Positions 23,109-31,740 are shown, counted from the first letter of the stretch. The stretch is 59,977 bases of DNA from a bacterium (GCA_035505375.1 DATJQV010000003.1:1-59977); one strand, 5' to 3'. Numbers and translations are program-made. The notes: generated by a model not told the origin, from the letters alone.

Positions 23109-24362
23109 GTGACTCCGAAATCTCCCACCTTGGTGATGTTCCCATTCATGGCCTCTGCGCCTTCGGGGCAGGTAGGCGGCTGGCGCTTCGTGAAGTGGGA
23201 AGCAGCTGTCGAGGACAGAATACCGGTCAAACTGCGGCCCCGGTATCTGCGTTGGTTGGACAAGTACCCGTGGAGCCGCAGGGGCTTTGGCGAGCCGCAT
23301 GCGGCGGTACGTGAGGCTGACACGGCAGTCAGTTTGGATGACCTCGCGACAATCATGATGTATTGCCACTTATCCCTCCACAGCAGGTTCTCCTGCACCC
23401 GTGACAGTTTCATCTACAGAGAGGTGCGCGCACGCCTGCCGGGACCCCAGAGATTCCCCCGGATTCGCAAAGTCAACGCCGCACCATTTCACGCAATAGA
23501 ATGGAATGAAAACCTACTGGTGGCGCTGTCAAAGGTCTTCGCCCAAGCGCCAAGCCTGGACCAAGGTGAATTGCTCCCGCGGATCCGCCGGGCCATCATT
23601 CTACACAACGAGGCGTACTGGCTTTGGGACACCGAACGCCCCGTTTCCACCGTCTTCTTCGTGCTGACTCTCGCGCTGGCGTTCGAGGCCCTCTTCACTC
23701 CCGCGCGTCGGCCGAAGTCAGACGAGACGCCCGGAATCAGCGCAACCGTGCGGCAAGAACTGAAGGGCCTCCTGTTGCATGGCAGGCGCGAGCGGTACTA
23801 TGAACGGGGGCTGAAGAAGTGGTGGAACGCGTTCTACGATCTTCGCAGCCGGATTGCCCACGGCCGCACGGTGAGCGAGGATGACTTCCTGGCGCTGGGG
23901 AAGAAAAAGGGTCGCCACCACGCCATGGTCGCACGTCAAATGCTCGGCGCGGTTGTCTACTCGCTGCTGGCGAAGCAAGGTCTGTGCCCGGCAGACCCTT
24001 TGGGACTCGCATACGAACGGCATGTGAAACCTGCTCTCGACCAGATGGTGCCGAACGGCGTGCGCTTCGACGAAGTGAGTGACATCGTGAGTAACATGTT
24101 CGAGCGCGGCAAACTTAAAGACGATGAGGATCATGAACGTGAGAGGGAACTCGACAACCTGCTCTGCGGCATCCAGGACTGGGACATGTCATTCACTGAG
24201 GCCCAGGAGCGACGACTGACAGCCGCACTGGTCCAGTTGTTGAATAACGAAGCGCGACTTCCACTCCTGTCCCGTGCAGTGCGCAGAACACAAGTCAGGG
24301 TTGAGTTGTTGCGGGCTTTGAGTGAGCAAGTGCGTTCCCGCCCGCCTCGACGGCTACTGTGA
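23109..24362 (+). CDS. ApeA-like HEPN-domain protein
   Basis: A 417-residue protein. The C-terminal half fits a HEPN domain: FFVLTLALAFEALFTP, KGLLLHGRRERYYERGLKKWW (broken near residue 225), then the RxxxxH motif in YDLRSRIAHG near residue 245, the usual RNase site. The N-terminal half is unknown. HEPN proteins act in abortive infection, toxin-antitoxin and other defence systems, which suits this accessory region with two HigB/HigA modules. GTG 23109 follows the leader ORF directly; ATG 23136 is the other possible start. No partner antitoxin follows. Confidence 0.65.
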   Translation: MTPKSPTLVMFPFMASAPSGQVGGWRFVKWEAAVEDRIPVKLRPRYLRWLDKYPWSRRGFGEPHAAVREADTAVSLDDLATIMMYCHLSLHSRFSCTRDSFIYREVRARLPGPQRFPRIRKVNAAPFHAIEWNENLLVALSKVFAQAPSLDQGELLPRIRRAIILHNEAYWLWDTERPVSTVFFVLTLALAFEALFTPARRPKSDETPGISATVRQELKGLLLHGRRERYYERGLKKWWNAFYDLRSRIAHGRTVSEDDFLALGKKKGRHHAMVARQMLGAVVYSLLAKQGLCPADPLGLAYERHVKPALDQMVPNGVRFDEVSDIVSNMFERGKLKDDEDHERERELDNLLCGIQDWDMSFTEAQERRLTAALVQLLNNEARLPLLSRAVRRTQVRVELLRALSEQVRSRPPRRLL

Positions 24363-24945
24363 CCCGGAGAGCCGGCTGCTCAAGCCAACTCGGCTGCAAT
24401 GAGACCACCGCGACGCGGCACGGCCATAGGCTTAGCGGGGTAGAAACGACCGGGGGAATCAGGGACAGTCACCCTATTAGATGACTGCGTCAAGGCGCGA
24501 CATTACCGGACGGTCGAGTTGATCGAGCGGGATTACGGCTGTCGGCTTACAGCTAGCCGCTCGCGGCCCCCGAATCAGGATGGCGCAGCAGGAGATTCCT
24601 GACGCGCGGGCGTTTGCCGGCCATCAGCAACAGCATTCTAGATTGTGGATTTCAGATTGTAGATTGGCGGGCAGGGCGGCTCAGCGCTGAAGACGTCCTT
24701 CGGTGGGACTCAGGGCGACGCTTCGCTCGGTTTGCAGTTGGCAGTCATCGGCCCAGACTCCTGACCTAGCCGTGAGCCGTAACGCGCCTCCGGCGCGAGT
24801 GACCAGTTCCCAGTTTCCAGTTGGCAGTATCGGACTCGTACCACTTACCTCTAACCTCGTCTCCGCTGCCCATGTCACGCGGTTCATTGTAATGAGCCGC
24901 GAGCCGTAGACCGCAAGCCGTACTCCGCGAGCCCGCTCTGCCCAT
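24363..24945. repeat. Gene-free spacer of dispersed repeats
   Basis: Holds a GGGACAGTCACCC word near 24462, AGATTG-type 7-base units (24638-24666), CCAGTT-type units (24800-24830), GAGCCGT-type units (24893-24935), one copy of the CGCGGTTCAT palindrome (24878-24901) and one ATTCCTGACGC word near 24596. No gene is convincing. Confidence 0.6.
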
Positions 24946-24973
24946 TTGACATCTGCATCTGTCCCATTACCAT
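24946..24973 (+). promoter_or_regulatory. Leaderless-type promoter of the GNAT gene
   Basis: TTGACA (24946-24951), 16 bases, TACCAT (24968-24973), seven bases to ATG 24981. The earlier ATG at 24972 lies inside the -10 box. Confidence 0.6.
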
Positions 24974-24980
24974 GTCCCCG

Positions 24981-25847
24981 ATGTTTGAGCCTTTCACACG
25001 TGCCTATTGGCCCGACGTCGCGCGATTTGCCCGGCGCCTGCCGAATTTCGACTACGTGAAGACGATCGTGCGCCTGCATCTCGATGAAAAGCGTCCGGGC
25101 GGCTGCTATGTCTGGCGAACCGACGGGCGCATCGCCGCATTCTGCGGCCTCAACTACCTGAACCCGGACGACGCCTGGCTCTATGGCATGCGGGTCGCCC
25201 CGTCTTTTCACAACCGCGGAATTGCCACCCGGTTCACGCGGGCGCTGATAACGACAGCCGGCCGCGACGGCAGATCCTGGGTGGGACTCAATACCAATGA
25301 TCGAGCTTCTCACCGACCGGTCTTTAGAATCGCGGAGAAACTGGGCATGAAGCTGGAGGGCATCTATTGCAACGACGGCCTCTGGTCTCTGCGTCGCCGG
25401 CTCGCCGTCCCGCGGCTCAGGCATCATCCTGACATCTTTGGTGAATTCCTGAAACGGGGCCGGACCACGGTTTTCCACGACGCGCCCGGCTGGTTCTGGT
25501 CCAGATTACTCCCGGCCCGACGCGAGTGGGTCAATGCCAACGGCTATGTCCTGCATGGCATCCCTCTGCACGTAACCCGCCGCACCCATCCAGAACACAA
25601 GAAGTCGGCGACCATCAACCTGCTTGAGCTTCCGCCTGACCCGAAGCGACTGCTGGCAAGTCTGCTCGCCTTTGCTCAAGGCCGAAACTGGATCGTCGTG
25701 AACTACCCGCTGGAATGGAAACGCACCGTTCGCTCTGCCTGGCAGGAGATGGTGCCGACTCTCCGCCGGGATCACCACTACTCAAGCGCTGAACGGGTGT
25801 ATGGGAAGTACCTGTGTGATTCCGGGGACGCAATAAGAGATTCCTGA
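24981..25847 (+). CDS. GNAT-family N-acetyltransferase
   Basis: A 288-residue protein. The N-terminal 150 residues carry the GNAT fold: RIAAFCGLNYL, WLYGMRVAPSFHNRGIATRFTRAL (acetyl-CoA loop, near residue 75) and the GLNTNDRASHRPVFRIAEKLGM helix (broken). The C-terminal part (150-288) is a second, weaker domain with Trp-rich segments that may be another GNAT-like half. Substrate unknown. The stop codon lies within an ATTCCTGACGC dispersed word. Confidence 0.8.
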   Translation: MFEPFTRAYWPDVARFARRLPNFDYVKTIVRLHLDEKRPGGCYVWRTDGRIAAFCGLNYLNPDDAWLYGMRVAPSFHNRGIATRFTRALITTAGRDGRSWVGLNTNDRASHRPVFRIAEKLGMKLEGIYCNDGLWSLRRRLAVPRLRHHPDIFGEFLKRGRTTVFHDAPGWFWSRLLPARREWVNANGYVLHGIPLHVTRRTHPEHKKSATINLLELPPDPKRLLASLLAFAQGRNWIVVNYPLEWKRTVRSAWQEMVPTLRRDHHYSSAERVYGKYLCDSGDAIRDS

Positions 25848-26115
25848 CGCGACGTCATTCCAGATTGTAGACGACGGCGTGGACTGCCAGCGGCAGCCGC
25901 GGCTAGCAGAGGGCAGTTAGGAGTTAGGCGCGGCCAAGGGCCGCGAGTGTCCAGTTACCAGTTGCCATTGTCCAATGCGGGCCTCCGTTTTCCGTTCCCC
26001 GGTCTCGCGCAGCCGTCTTGTGATGCGAACCGGGCTCCGACCATCTCGCGCGGTTCATTATCGTGAACCACAAATCCCCAGCGACACGGCAGGAGACTGC
26101 CAACGCGCGGGCGGG
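25848..26115. repeat. Spacer with repeat words
   Basis: AGATTGTAG and CCAGTTACCAGTTGCC 7-base words, one CGCGGTTCA-N6-TGAACC palindrome at about 26049-26067 and a GCGACAC...GACGC-like tail. No gene seen. Confidence 0.5.
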
Positions 26116-26178
26116 CTAGTCTTCGATTACCACTATTGCCGTGGCGTAGTCAAGCAGATGTGAGATGTTGCCGTGGAC
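26116..26178 (-). pseudogene. Remnant of the acpS 3' end
   Basis: The minus strand reads a fragment ending ISHLLDYATAIVVIED and a TAG stop, nearly the same as the last residues of the intact acpS (ISHLPDYATAIVVIED) at 27140. The first 18 bases of both, from the stop codon inward, are identical, and similarity runs for about 63 bases before fading. It is a diverged partial copy lying on the far side of the Phd/VapC module. Confidence 0.8.
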
Positions 26179-26208
26179 TTCCGAGCACGCCTCCCCGACT
26201 GCGAGGCG

Positions 26209-26592
26209 CTACCAGATAACCTTGACGCCGTATTCCCGGAATACCGGGTCGGCTGAGACAAGCGATATGCGCTCGGTAAGCGCCTGCGCTGCCAGCAGCC
26301 GGTCAAAGGGGTCGCGGTGGAGGAACGGGAGCTTCTCGACCGCTGCGGCATGGGGCCAGTCGATTGACAACAGGTTGAACCCGTCAGTCAGTTTCTCGGC
26401 CACGTACTCTTCAACCGAGGCCGGCAGCACGAGCCGCCCGAGGCTCGCCTTGATCGCCATCTCCCAGACACTGGCGGCGCTCAAGTAGAGTTCCGCGCCG
26501 TCGGCCTCAAGGGCGCGGCGGGCACGTCGGCTGAGGCGCGGGTCACCAGTCACGAACCACAGGAACGCATGCGTGTCCAGCAGAAGCTTCAT
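26209..26592 (-). CDS. VapC-like PIN-domain toxin
   Basis: A 127-residue PIN ribonuclease: MKLLLDTHAFLWFV (Asp 6), the acidic residues in ASVWEMAIK (Glu), HRDPFDRLLAAQA (Asp) and LVSADPVF (Asp) complete the site. ATG 26592 gives the normal N-terminus; the longer frame is rejected. The Phd-type antitoxin gene at 26791 is the likely partner, but 198 bases separate them where TA genes usually touch. The gap (26593-26790) reads as repeat words (GATGACGCAGATGG type), apparently an insertion. Confidence 0.88.
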   Translation of the reverse strand: MKLLLDTHAFLWFVTGDPRLSRRARRALEADGAELYLSAASVWEMAIKASLGRLVLPASVEEYVAEKLTDGFNLLSIDWPHAAAVEKLPFLHRDPFDRLLAAQALTERISLVSADPVFREYGVKVIW

Positions 26593-26790
26593 TCCGAGTC
26601 CCGAGACAGGAATTCGCCACCAGAGCACGAAGACACCAAGGTGAAAGATGAGGGATGAAGGACGAATCGAGAAATGGCGCGGCCCGGCCTCGGCCTTGGC
26701 GGTTGTTTCTCCGTTCCTCTCCGAGCCATCTGCGTCATCTGCGGTTGTCCTGTCCGCACCTTGGCGTTCTTGGAGGTTGAGCTGCCGGCT

Positions 26791-27024
26791 TCATTTCGTG
26801 TACGGTTCCATTTCCAGCAGCGGCTCATCGAAGTCGGCCCCAACCGTCACCCGCCCTTTGTCGGAACCGAATCGGGGGCGCCCGCCCGGCCGCGCCAGCG
26901 GACGCAGTTCCGCAACCGGGCGGCCACGCTTTGAGATGCGGTACACCTGCCCTTGTCGAACTCGCTCCAGCAGTTCGGACAGGCGCGTCTTGGCTTCAAA
27001 GGCCCCGATTGTCTTGGTCTTCAT
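26791..27024 (-). CDS. Phd/YefM-type antitoxin
   Basis: A 77-residue antitoxin: MKTKTIGAFEAKTRLSELLERV followed by VYRISKRGRPVAELRPL is the DNA-binding Phd/YefM fold, and the acidic end is the toxin-binding tail. Likely partner of VapC at 26209. ATG 27024 lies seven bases after the -10 box. Confidence 0.88.
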   Translation of the reverse strand: MKTKTIGAFEAKTRLSELLERVRQGQVYRISKRGRPVAELRPLARPGGRPRFGSDKGRVTVGADFDEPLLEMEPYTK

Positions 27025-27031
27025 ATGAACT

Positions 27032-27059
27032 AGTCTATTGAACTGGTTGGTTGGGTCAA
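27032..27059 (-). promoter_or_regulatory. Leaderless-type promoter of the Phd gene
   Basis: TTGACC (27059-27054), 16 bases, TAGACT (27037-27032). A direct repeat AGTTCA occurs around the -10 box and may be part of the operator. Confidence 0.65.
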
Positions 27060-27139
27060 GCGCAGCGCCCGCCAGCGTTACGGATGCCCGAGTTCTTTGC
27101 GCCTTGGTGCCCTTGTGGTAGGAATCCGCCCCGTGGCGG

Positions 27140-27511
27140 CTAGTCTTCGATTACCACAATTGCGGTGGCGTAGTCCGGCAGGTGAGAGATGGAAACGTGG
27201 ACCTTTCGGCCCGCGAGTATTCTCTCGGCGCGGCCGGTGACTCTGATGGTCGGCCGCATCCGTTCGTTGTCGACCACGTCAATCTCAGTCCAGCCGATTG
27301 CTCCGCGCAGCCCGGTGCCAAGGGCCTTCGAGAACGCCTCTTTGGCCGCGAACCGGCCCGCATAGGATGGGTATTTGTCGCCGAGCGTTTCGCAGAACCG
27401 GACCTCGGCAGGCGTGAACACCCGATTGCGGAACCGGTCTGGGTACCGCTCGAGCGCAGCCCGCACACGCGCTACGTCAACCAGGTCTATTCCAACTCCG
27501 AAGATGGCCAT
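27140..27511 (-). CDS. acpS: Holo-ACP synthase
   Basis: Transfers phosphopantetheine to ACP (the acpP product at 16112). The 123-residue protein has GVGIDLVDVARVRAALERY, FTPAEVRFCE, YAGRFAAKEAFSKALGTGLRG and VSISHLPDYATAIVVIED, all in family order. The start is ATG 27511. Its 3' end is partly copied at 26116-26178. Confidence 0.95.
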   Translation of the reverse strand: MAIFGVGIDLVDVARVRAALERYPDRFRNRVFTPAEVRFCETLGDKYPSYAGRFAAKEAFSKALGTGLRGAIGWTEIDVVDNERMRPTIRVTGRAERILAGRKVHVSISHLPDYATAIVVIED

Positions 27512-27661
27512 CAGGAGAAGTAGGATGAGAGATGGAAGATGTGAGATGTAAGACGGAAGGAGCCGGAGATGTATGATGTCAGATGAGAGATGTTCGATGT
27601 GAGAAGTGCGGATTCCCGAAGAGGCTCGCGGTGACAGGGGGTACGCTTCGAATATGAGATG
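27512..27661. repeat. AGATGTG-type 7-bp-period array
   Basis: AGATGGA, AGATGTG, AGATGTA and AGATGAG units spaced by seven bases at 27528-27600 and again at 27650-27672 and 28040-28115, so they bracket the next gene. Confidence 0.7.
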
Positions 27662-28045
27662 TTAGATGTCAGAAGTGGCACCTCTCGACTTCGCAGTCAC
27701 CAAGGCCCTTACGAGTATGCTGACCAGTTCGTTGGCTTCGCCTACAAGTGACGTGACGCACTCGCCGGTCACGAGACGGGAACGTTCCACCAGCGTGAGC
27801 CAGTAGTGTGCCTCACGAAGCTCCTTCAAGACAATGTGCATCTTGTGCACAAAGTCGGCTCGGCTCTCCGCTCCTCTCGACTCTTGGTAGTTTGCGCCTG
27901 CCGAACAGGCAGCTCGAACAAGCTGATTCGCCAAGTAACGACCCGAGGCCGTTCGCCCCATGCGGTTGGACAGGGCGAGGACGTTGGTAGCGAAGTCGAG
28001 CAGCCTGCCGCTGATTTCCTTGCCGGGTCCTTTGACTTCTAACAT
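27662..28045 (-). CDS. Four-helix-bundle protein (23S rRNA IVP-like)
   Basis: A 127-residue protein of the family first seen inside 23S rRNA intervening sequences: LLDFATNVLALSNRM, GRYLANQLVRAACSAGANYQESRGAESRADFVHKMHIVLKELREAHYWL (broken) and the final ELVSILVRALVT helix. Function of the free-standing family is unknown. ATG 28045 is chosen because the in-frame extension upstream is pure AGATGT repeat. The C-terminus (RGATSDI) and stop also lie in repeat DNA. Confidence 0.85.
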   Translation of the reverse strand: MLEVKGPGKEISGRLLDFATNVLALSNRMGRTASGRYLANQLVRAACSAGANYQESRGAESRADFVHKMHIVLKELREAHYWLTLVERSRLVTGECVTSLVGEANELVSILVRALVTAKSRGATSDI

Positions 28046-28110
28046 CTTACGTCTTACATCTGACTTCGGTTCTGTCCCATCCGCGCTTCTGACATCTCTC
28101 ATCTAGCATC

Positions 28111-28806
28111 TTACATCTGACTTCCACTGGAGTTCAGCCTCTCCACAACCGGTATCAGCTCAAGCACATCACTAATCTCAAAGTCAGCACCCGAGACCTT
28201 CGTCCCGAACTCGTCGCCGTAGCGGGCGAACACCGTCGTCATGCCCAGGGTCTTGGCGCCGGTGATATCGCGCTCGGCCCAGTCGCCGACCATGACTGCT
28301 TCATCGGGCCGCACCTGCAGCAGCTCCAGCGCCTTGCGGAACGGCTCGGGCGCCGGCTTGCGCACGCCCGTATCATCGAAGGTCACGACCGCGTCGAAGA
28401 ACATGTCCACGCCGAGTTGAACCAGCCGCATCCAGACCTGCATCCGCGGCGCGTCCGACACCACGGCCAGCTTGAGGTGCATGCGGAAGAGCCTGAGCAG
28501 CGCCAGGCTGACGTGCGGGTAGGAGACCAAGGCTCCCTCGCGGGCGCGGCGGTAGGCGACGATGCCGGCGGCGAGTATCCGGTAGTCGACATAGCCGAGG
28601 ACCTCGTGCAGCAGGTCGTCAAATACCTCCTGATACTCGATGCCTTCCCGGTCGTAGATTTCGTATATCTTCTTGTGCGCCTGCTCCGCCGTCAGGTCGA
28701 GTCCGGCGTCGATCATCGCAACGATTGCCGCATCCACGGCTGCGTTCTTCCACTTCCGGAAATCGACGAGGGTGTTGTCGACGTCGAACACTACGGCCTT
28801 GATCAC
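28111..28806 (-). CDS. HAD-family hydrolase
   Basis: A 231-residue phosphatase-like protein: motif I VVFDVDNTLVDF (Asp 8 and 10), motif II VVSDA near residue 115, motif III RKPAPEPFRKAL near 150 and motif IV MVGDWAERDITGAK near 172. The substrate is not predictable. It starts at a GTG with no clear ribosome site. The upstream spacer (28807-28933) consists of CCGAAG/CGAAAT repeat words. Confidence 0.9.
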   Translation of the reverse strand: MIKAVVFDVDNTLVDFRKWKNAAVDAAIVAMIDAGLDLTAEQAHKKIYEIYDREGIEYQEVFDDLLHEVLGYVDYRILAAGIVAYRRAREGALVSYPHVSLALLRLFRMHLKLAVVSDAPRMQVWMRLVQLGVDMFFDAVVTFDDTGVRKPAPEPFRKALELLQVRPDEAVMVGDWAERDITGAKTLGMTTVFARYGDEFGTKVSGADFEISDVLELIPVVERLNSSGSQM

Positions 28807-28933
28807 GGCATCAAACCCGAAGCACGAAGCCCGAAATCCGAATCAAGCTCAAAGCCACAAGTGTCCAGGCCTGCCCGTCTTCGACAAGGCCGCTCCTACT
28901 TGTACCAGTCGGTCATTCGGGCTTCAATCGTCA

Positions 28934-29440
28934 TTAGGACTTCGGATTTCGGAATTGCCGGCGCAGCCGGCCGTATGTCTCAGACAGGTGTTCGCTGATA
29001 ACCTTGGTCTCGGCCAGCAGCGGCATGTAGTTGACGTCGCCGAGCCACCGCGGAACGATGTGGACGTGGACGTGTCCGGCCACACCGGCACCGGCGACGC
29101 GGCCGAGGTTCGCGCCGACATTGAAGCCCTGCGGCCTGAGCCCTCGGCGCAGAGCGGCGAGTGACTTCTGCACCAGCCGGAACAGCTCCGCACCCTCTTC
29201 GGCGCTGAGCTTCTCGAAGGTCGCGACGTGCCGGTTCGGCGCCACCATCAGGTGCCCGTTGTTATAAGGGAATCGGTTCATAACGATGAATGCGTGCCGG
29301 CCGCGATGCAGGATCAGTTTCTCCCGGTCGTCCTTCGCTTTGAGCAGGTTGCAGAAGAGGCAATGCTTGCGCCCGGTCGAGTCCTGTCCGCCCGCGCAGT
29401 AGATGTACTCAGCTCGCCAGGGCGCCCAGAGCGTCTTCAC
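28934..29440 (-). CDS. HIT-family hydrolase
   Basis: A 168-residue member of the group starting LWAPWRAEYI, with CLFCNLL (zinc Cys pair), NRFPYNNGHLMVAPNRHV and the catalytic histidine triad in GHVHVHIVPRWLGDVN. Such proteins hydrolyse dinucleoside polyphosphates or adenylylated compounds. GTG 29440 is the start. The last residues (RRQFRNPKS) are translated from repeat DNA. Confidence 0.92.
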   Translation of the reverse strand: MKTLWAPWRAEYIYCAGGQDSTGRKHCLFCNLLKAKDDREKLILHRGRHAFIVMNRFPYNNGHLMVAPNRHVATFEKLSAEEGAELFRLVQKSLAALRRGLRPQGFNVGANLGRVAGAGVAGHVHVHIVPRWLGDVNYMPLLAETKVISEHLSETYGRLRRQFRNPKS

Positions 29441-29521
29441 AAGGAGAATGGTGAATAGAGAATAGTGAGTAGAGAAAAGTCCCGCAGCCTGCTTTCACTC
29501 TTCATAATTCAGTATTCACAA

Positions 29522-30778
29522 TTATCCGAACAGCCCCATCTGCGTTCCCGGTGCTGCGTCACGCGCGGCCGGAGTCGGTGGCACTCCGGGCAGGACCTGG
29601 ATGACACCGAAAACGCCGTCGTAGCCGGCGGTCGCCTGCACTTCACCGCGTCGCATGCGTTCGATGCCCAGTGCGACTCTGTCGTTTGAGTTGTTCTCGA
29701 TATCGGGAATCGGTGAGTTGAGGAGTATCTCGAATTCACTGCCGAGCGCGGCCACCATCGTCTCGTACAGCTTGCGCACCTGCGCCGTGTCCCGACCGAC
29801 GCCCAGCGCCTCGCCGATGACCTCTTCAAGCGGAACGACGTGTTTGTACGGGATCACGTCGGTCGGCACTTCCTCCGGCTTCCGGTCGGCGAGTTGCTCG
29901 ACCCGGTGGAGCACGCCGATGGTGAGTTGCCGGCCGCAGCCCGGGCAAAGGTTGTCGTTCACGAGCGACTGGGCCGGGGCAAAGCTCACGTTGCAGGCGC
30001 GGTGGCCGTCGTAGTGATACTTGCCCTCTTCGGGAAAGAACTCGATGGTATAGAGGAACCTTTTCCGGTCCTTCGTCTTCAGGACGTCGCGGATGGCATC
30101 GTAGGAGAGCTCACAGTCAAAGACGTTGGCCTCGCGGCCCAGCCGGCCCGGCGAGTGCGCGTCCGAGTTGGAGATGAGCGTGCGGCTGTCGAGCGCGGAG
30201 AGCCGCCAGTTCATCGGCGGGTCGCTCGAGAGCCCGGTCTCGACCGCGAATATCTCCTTGGACAGGTCGCCGAAGCACTCTTCGATTGAGTCGAACCCCG
30301 AGTTCGAGCCGTAGAGCGAGAACCATGGGGTCCAGATGTGCGCGGGCACGAGGAACGCGCGGCCATCGATCTCAAGCACTTTGGCCAGCAGGTCGTAGCT
30401 CGAGAGGCCGAGCGTCGGGCGGCCGTCCGATGCAAGCTTGCCGTACCCGTCGAGCCAGGCCGTCAGTTTGTCGGCGGTCTCGAAGCCCGGAACGAAAACC
30501 ATGTTGTGAATCCGGCGCAGTCTGCCGCCGGCGCTGTAGATGCCGCTCAGCTCCACGTTCAGGATGAAGTACGTGTCGTCGTAGGTGAAAAGGCCGGCGC
30601 CGGTCGGCTTGAGGTGCTGCTTGAGCGACTGCATGTACTCGGGGTGAGTGAAGTCACCGGTCGCGACCAGCTTGATGCCCTTGGTCTTGGCCGCAGCCGC
30701 GATGGCCGGGATGTCCATGTCGCGGCTCGTCGCGCGCGAAAAGCGGGAGTGAATATGCAGGTCAGCGATGAATTGCAT
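29522..30778 (-). CDS. PHP-domain phosphoesterase with zinc ribbon
   Basis: A 418-residue protein: DLHIHSRFSRATSRDMD at the start (metal His residues), VATGDFTHPEY near 40, VPAHIWTPWFSLYGSNSGFDSI near 140, and NSDAHSPGRLGREANVF near 215, then a CPGCGRQLTIG ribbon near 285. This domain set matches the COG1379-type PHP family often annotated as helicase- or UvrD-linked. The ATG at 30778 is set by the promoter 11 bases above; an upstream frame start falls in the promoter itself. Confidence 0.9.
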   Translation of the reverse strand: MQFIADLHIHSRFSRATSRDMDIPAIAAAAKTKGIKLVATGDFTHPEYMQSLKQHLKPTGAGLFTYDDTYFILNVELSGIYSAGGRLRRIHNMVFVPGFETADKLTAWLDGYGKLASDGRPTLGLSSYDLLAKVLEIDGRAFLVPAHIWTPWFSLYGSNSGFDSIEECFGDLSKEIFAVETGLSSDPPMNWRLSALDSRTLISNSDAHSPGRLGREANVFDCELSYDAIRDVLKTKDRKRFLYTIEFFPEEGKYHYDGHRACNVSFAPAQSLVNDNLCPGCGRQLTIGVLHRVEQLADRKPEEVPTDVIPYKHVVPLEEVIGEALGVGRDTAQVRKLYETMVAALGSEFEILLNSPIPDIENNSNDRVALGIERMRRGEVQATAGYDGVFGVIQVLPGVPPTPAARDAAPGTQMGLFG

Positions 30779-30789
30779 CTGTGCTCGCC

Positions 30790-30817
30790 ATTCTAGTCTC
30801 GGGCATGGCCAAGTCAA
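30790..30817 (-). promoter_or_regulatory. Promoter of the PHP gene
   Basis: TTGACT (30817-30812), 16 bases, TAGAAT (30795-30790), 11 bases to ATG 30778. Confidence 0.7.
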
Positions 30818-30917
30818 AGAGGATGTGGGCGATGTCTACGGTTGCACGCGTCGGATTGGCGCCTTGTGGCATTCGGACTTGATTGGTCACTGGGAATTGG
30901 CAATTGATCATTCGCTT

Positions 30918-31664
30918 CTAGCGTGCCGCAATCATCATCCGCGTGGTGTGCGGCCCCGGCTTGATGAAGGAACCGTGCTGGAAGAAACGGACCTCGGTGA
31001 AACCGGCGGCCCTGAGACAGCGCTCGACCTCCTCCGGGTGGTACGCCCGTTCCTGGTGAATCTCTTCGAACCGCTCGGGTGCGCCTCCCGATTTCGGCTG
31101 CTCCCAGAACGTCAGGTGCAGGGTTGAGACACGGGTCTCCTGGTCGTACTCGTGCTGCCATATCGAGTGGATCTCGCCGACGTCCCGGGCGGTCGTCCGC
31201 GTGCCCCAGTAGTCGGCCAGCCCGTAGACCGTGTTCATGTCGAAGATAAAGAGCCCGCCGGGCAAGACCGCCGCCCTCACGCAACGGAAGCACCGGACCA
31301 GGTCATCCTCGGTCAGCAGGTAGTTCATGCTGTCGTAGAGACAGATTGCTCCTTCCAGCGGCTCGGGAACAGCGAAGTCGCGGATGTCGGCGTGGATTGT
31401 CGCTACCGGCAGATTCCCACGCTTCGACTCCAGCATTGCCAGCATCTCGGGCGAGCGGTCCACTCCGGTCATCCGGTATCCGCGCCGGGCGAGAATCAGG
31501 GTCGGGATGCCCGTGCCGCAGGCAAGGTCGAGGATGGTCTTCGGGTCGGAGTGGAAGTGTCCAAGGACACGTACGACGTAGTCCGCCCACCCGTCGTAGT
31601 CAACGTACTTGGCCATGAACTTGTCGTAGTGGCGGTGGAAACGGCTGAATGGCTCGCGCATCAT
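30918..31664 (-). CDS. Class I SAM-dependent methyltransferase
   Basis: A 248-residue methyltransferase: ILDLACGTGIPTLILARRGYRMTGVDRS (motif I and acidic loop, broken near residues 44-70), ADIRDFAVPEPLEGAICLYDSMNYL and a CFRCVRAAVLPGGLFIFDMN post-motif. ATG 31664 follows its -10 box by ten bases; the longer frame would start in the -35 region. Acceptor unknown. Confidence 0.9.
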   Translation of the reverse strand: MMREPFSRFHRHYDKFMAKYVDYDGWADYVVRVLGHFHSDPKTILDLACGTGIPTLILARRGYRMTGVDRSPEMLAMLESKRGNLPVATIHADIRDFAVPEPLEGAICLYDSMNYLLTEDDLVRCFRCVRAAVLPGGLFIFDMNTVYGLADYWGTRTTARDVGEIHSIWQHEYDQETRVSTLHLTFWEQPKSGGAPERFEEIHQERAYHPEEVERCLRAAGFTEVRFFQHGSFIKPGPHTTRMMIAAR

Positions 31665-31674
31665 GGCCGGAGCC

Positions 31675-31702
31675 AATATAAACCGAACCACCCTGAAGTC
31701 AA
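31675..31702 (-). promoter_or_regulatory. Leaderless-type methyltransferase promoter
   Basis: TTGACT (31702-31697), 16 bases, TATATT (31680-31675), ten bases to ATG 31664. It is back to back with the promoter at 31712-31740. Confidence 0.7.
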
Positions 31703-31711
31703 GCGCACGGA

Positions 31712-31740
31712 TTGCTTCTCTGCCTTCCTGCATCCATAAT
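31712..31740 (+). promoter_or_regulatory. Leaderless-type lipoprotein promoter
   Basis: TTGCTT (31712-31717), 17 bases, CATAAT (31735-31740), nine bases to ATG 31750. Confidence 0.6.

Noticed and set aside
22828-23145. Minus-strand ORF with two similar GLRTGEAI segments
   Set aside because: The similarity comes from the 44-bp direct repeat; no other gene signal.
24460-24480. GGGACAGTCACCC as a full REP element
   Set aside because: Only one half is clear; no matching inverted end was found nearby.
30500-30800. Plus-strand frames over the PHP gene
   Set aside because: Shadows of the minus-strand gene, which has clear metal-binding motifs.
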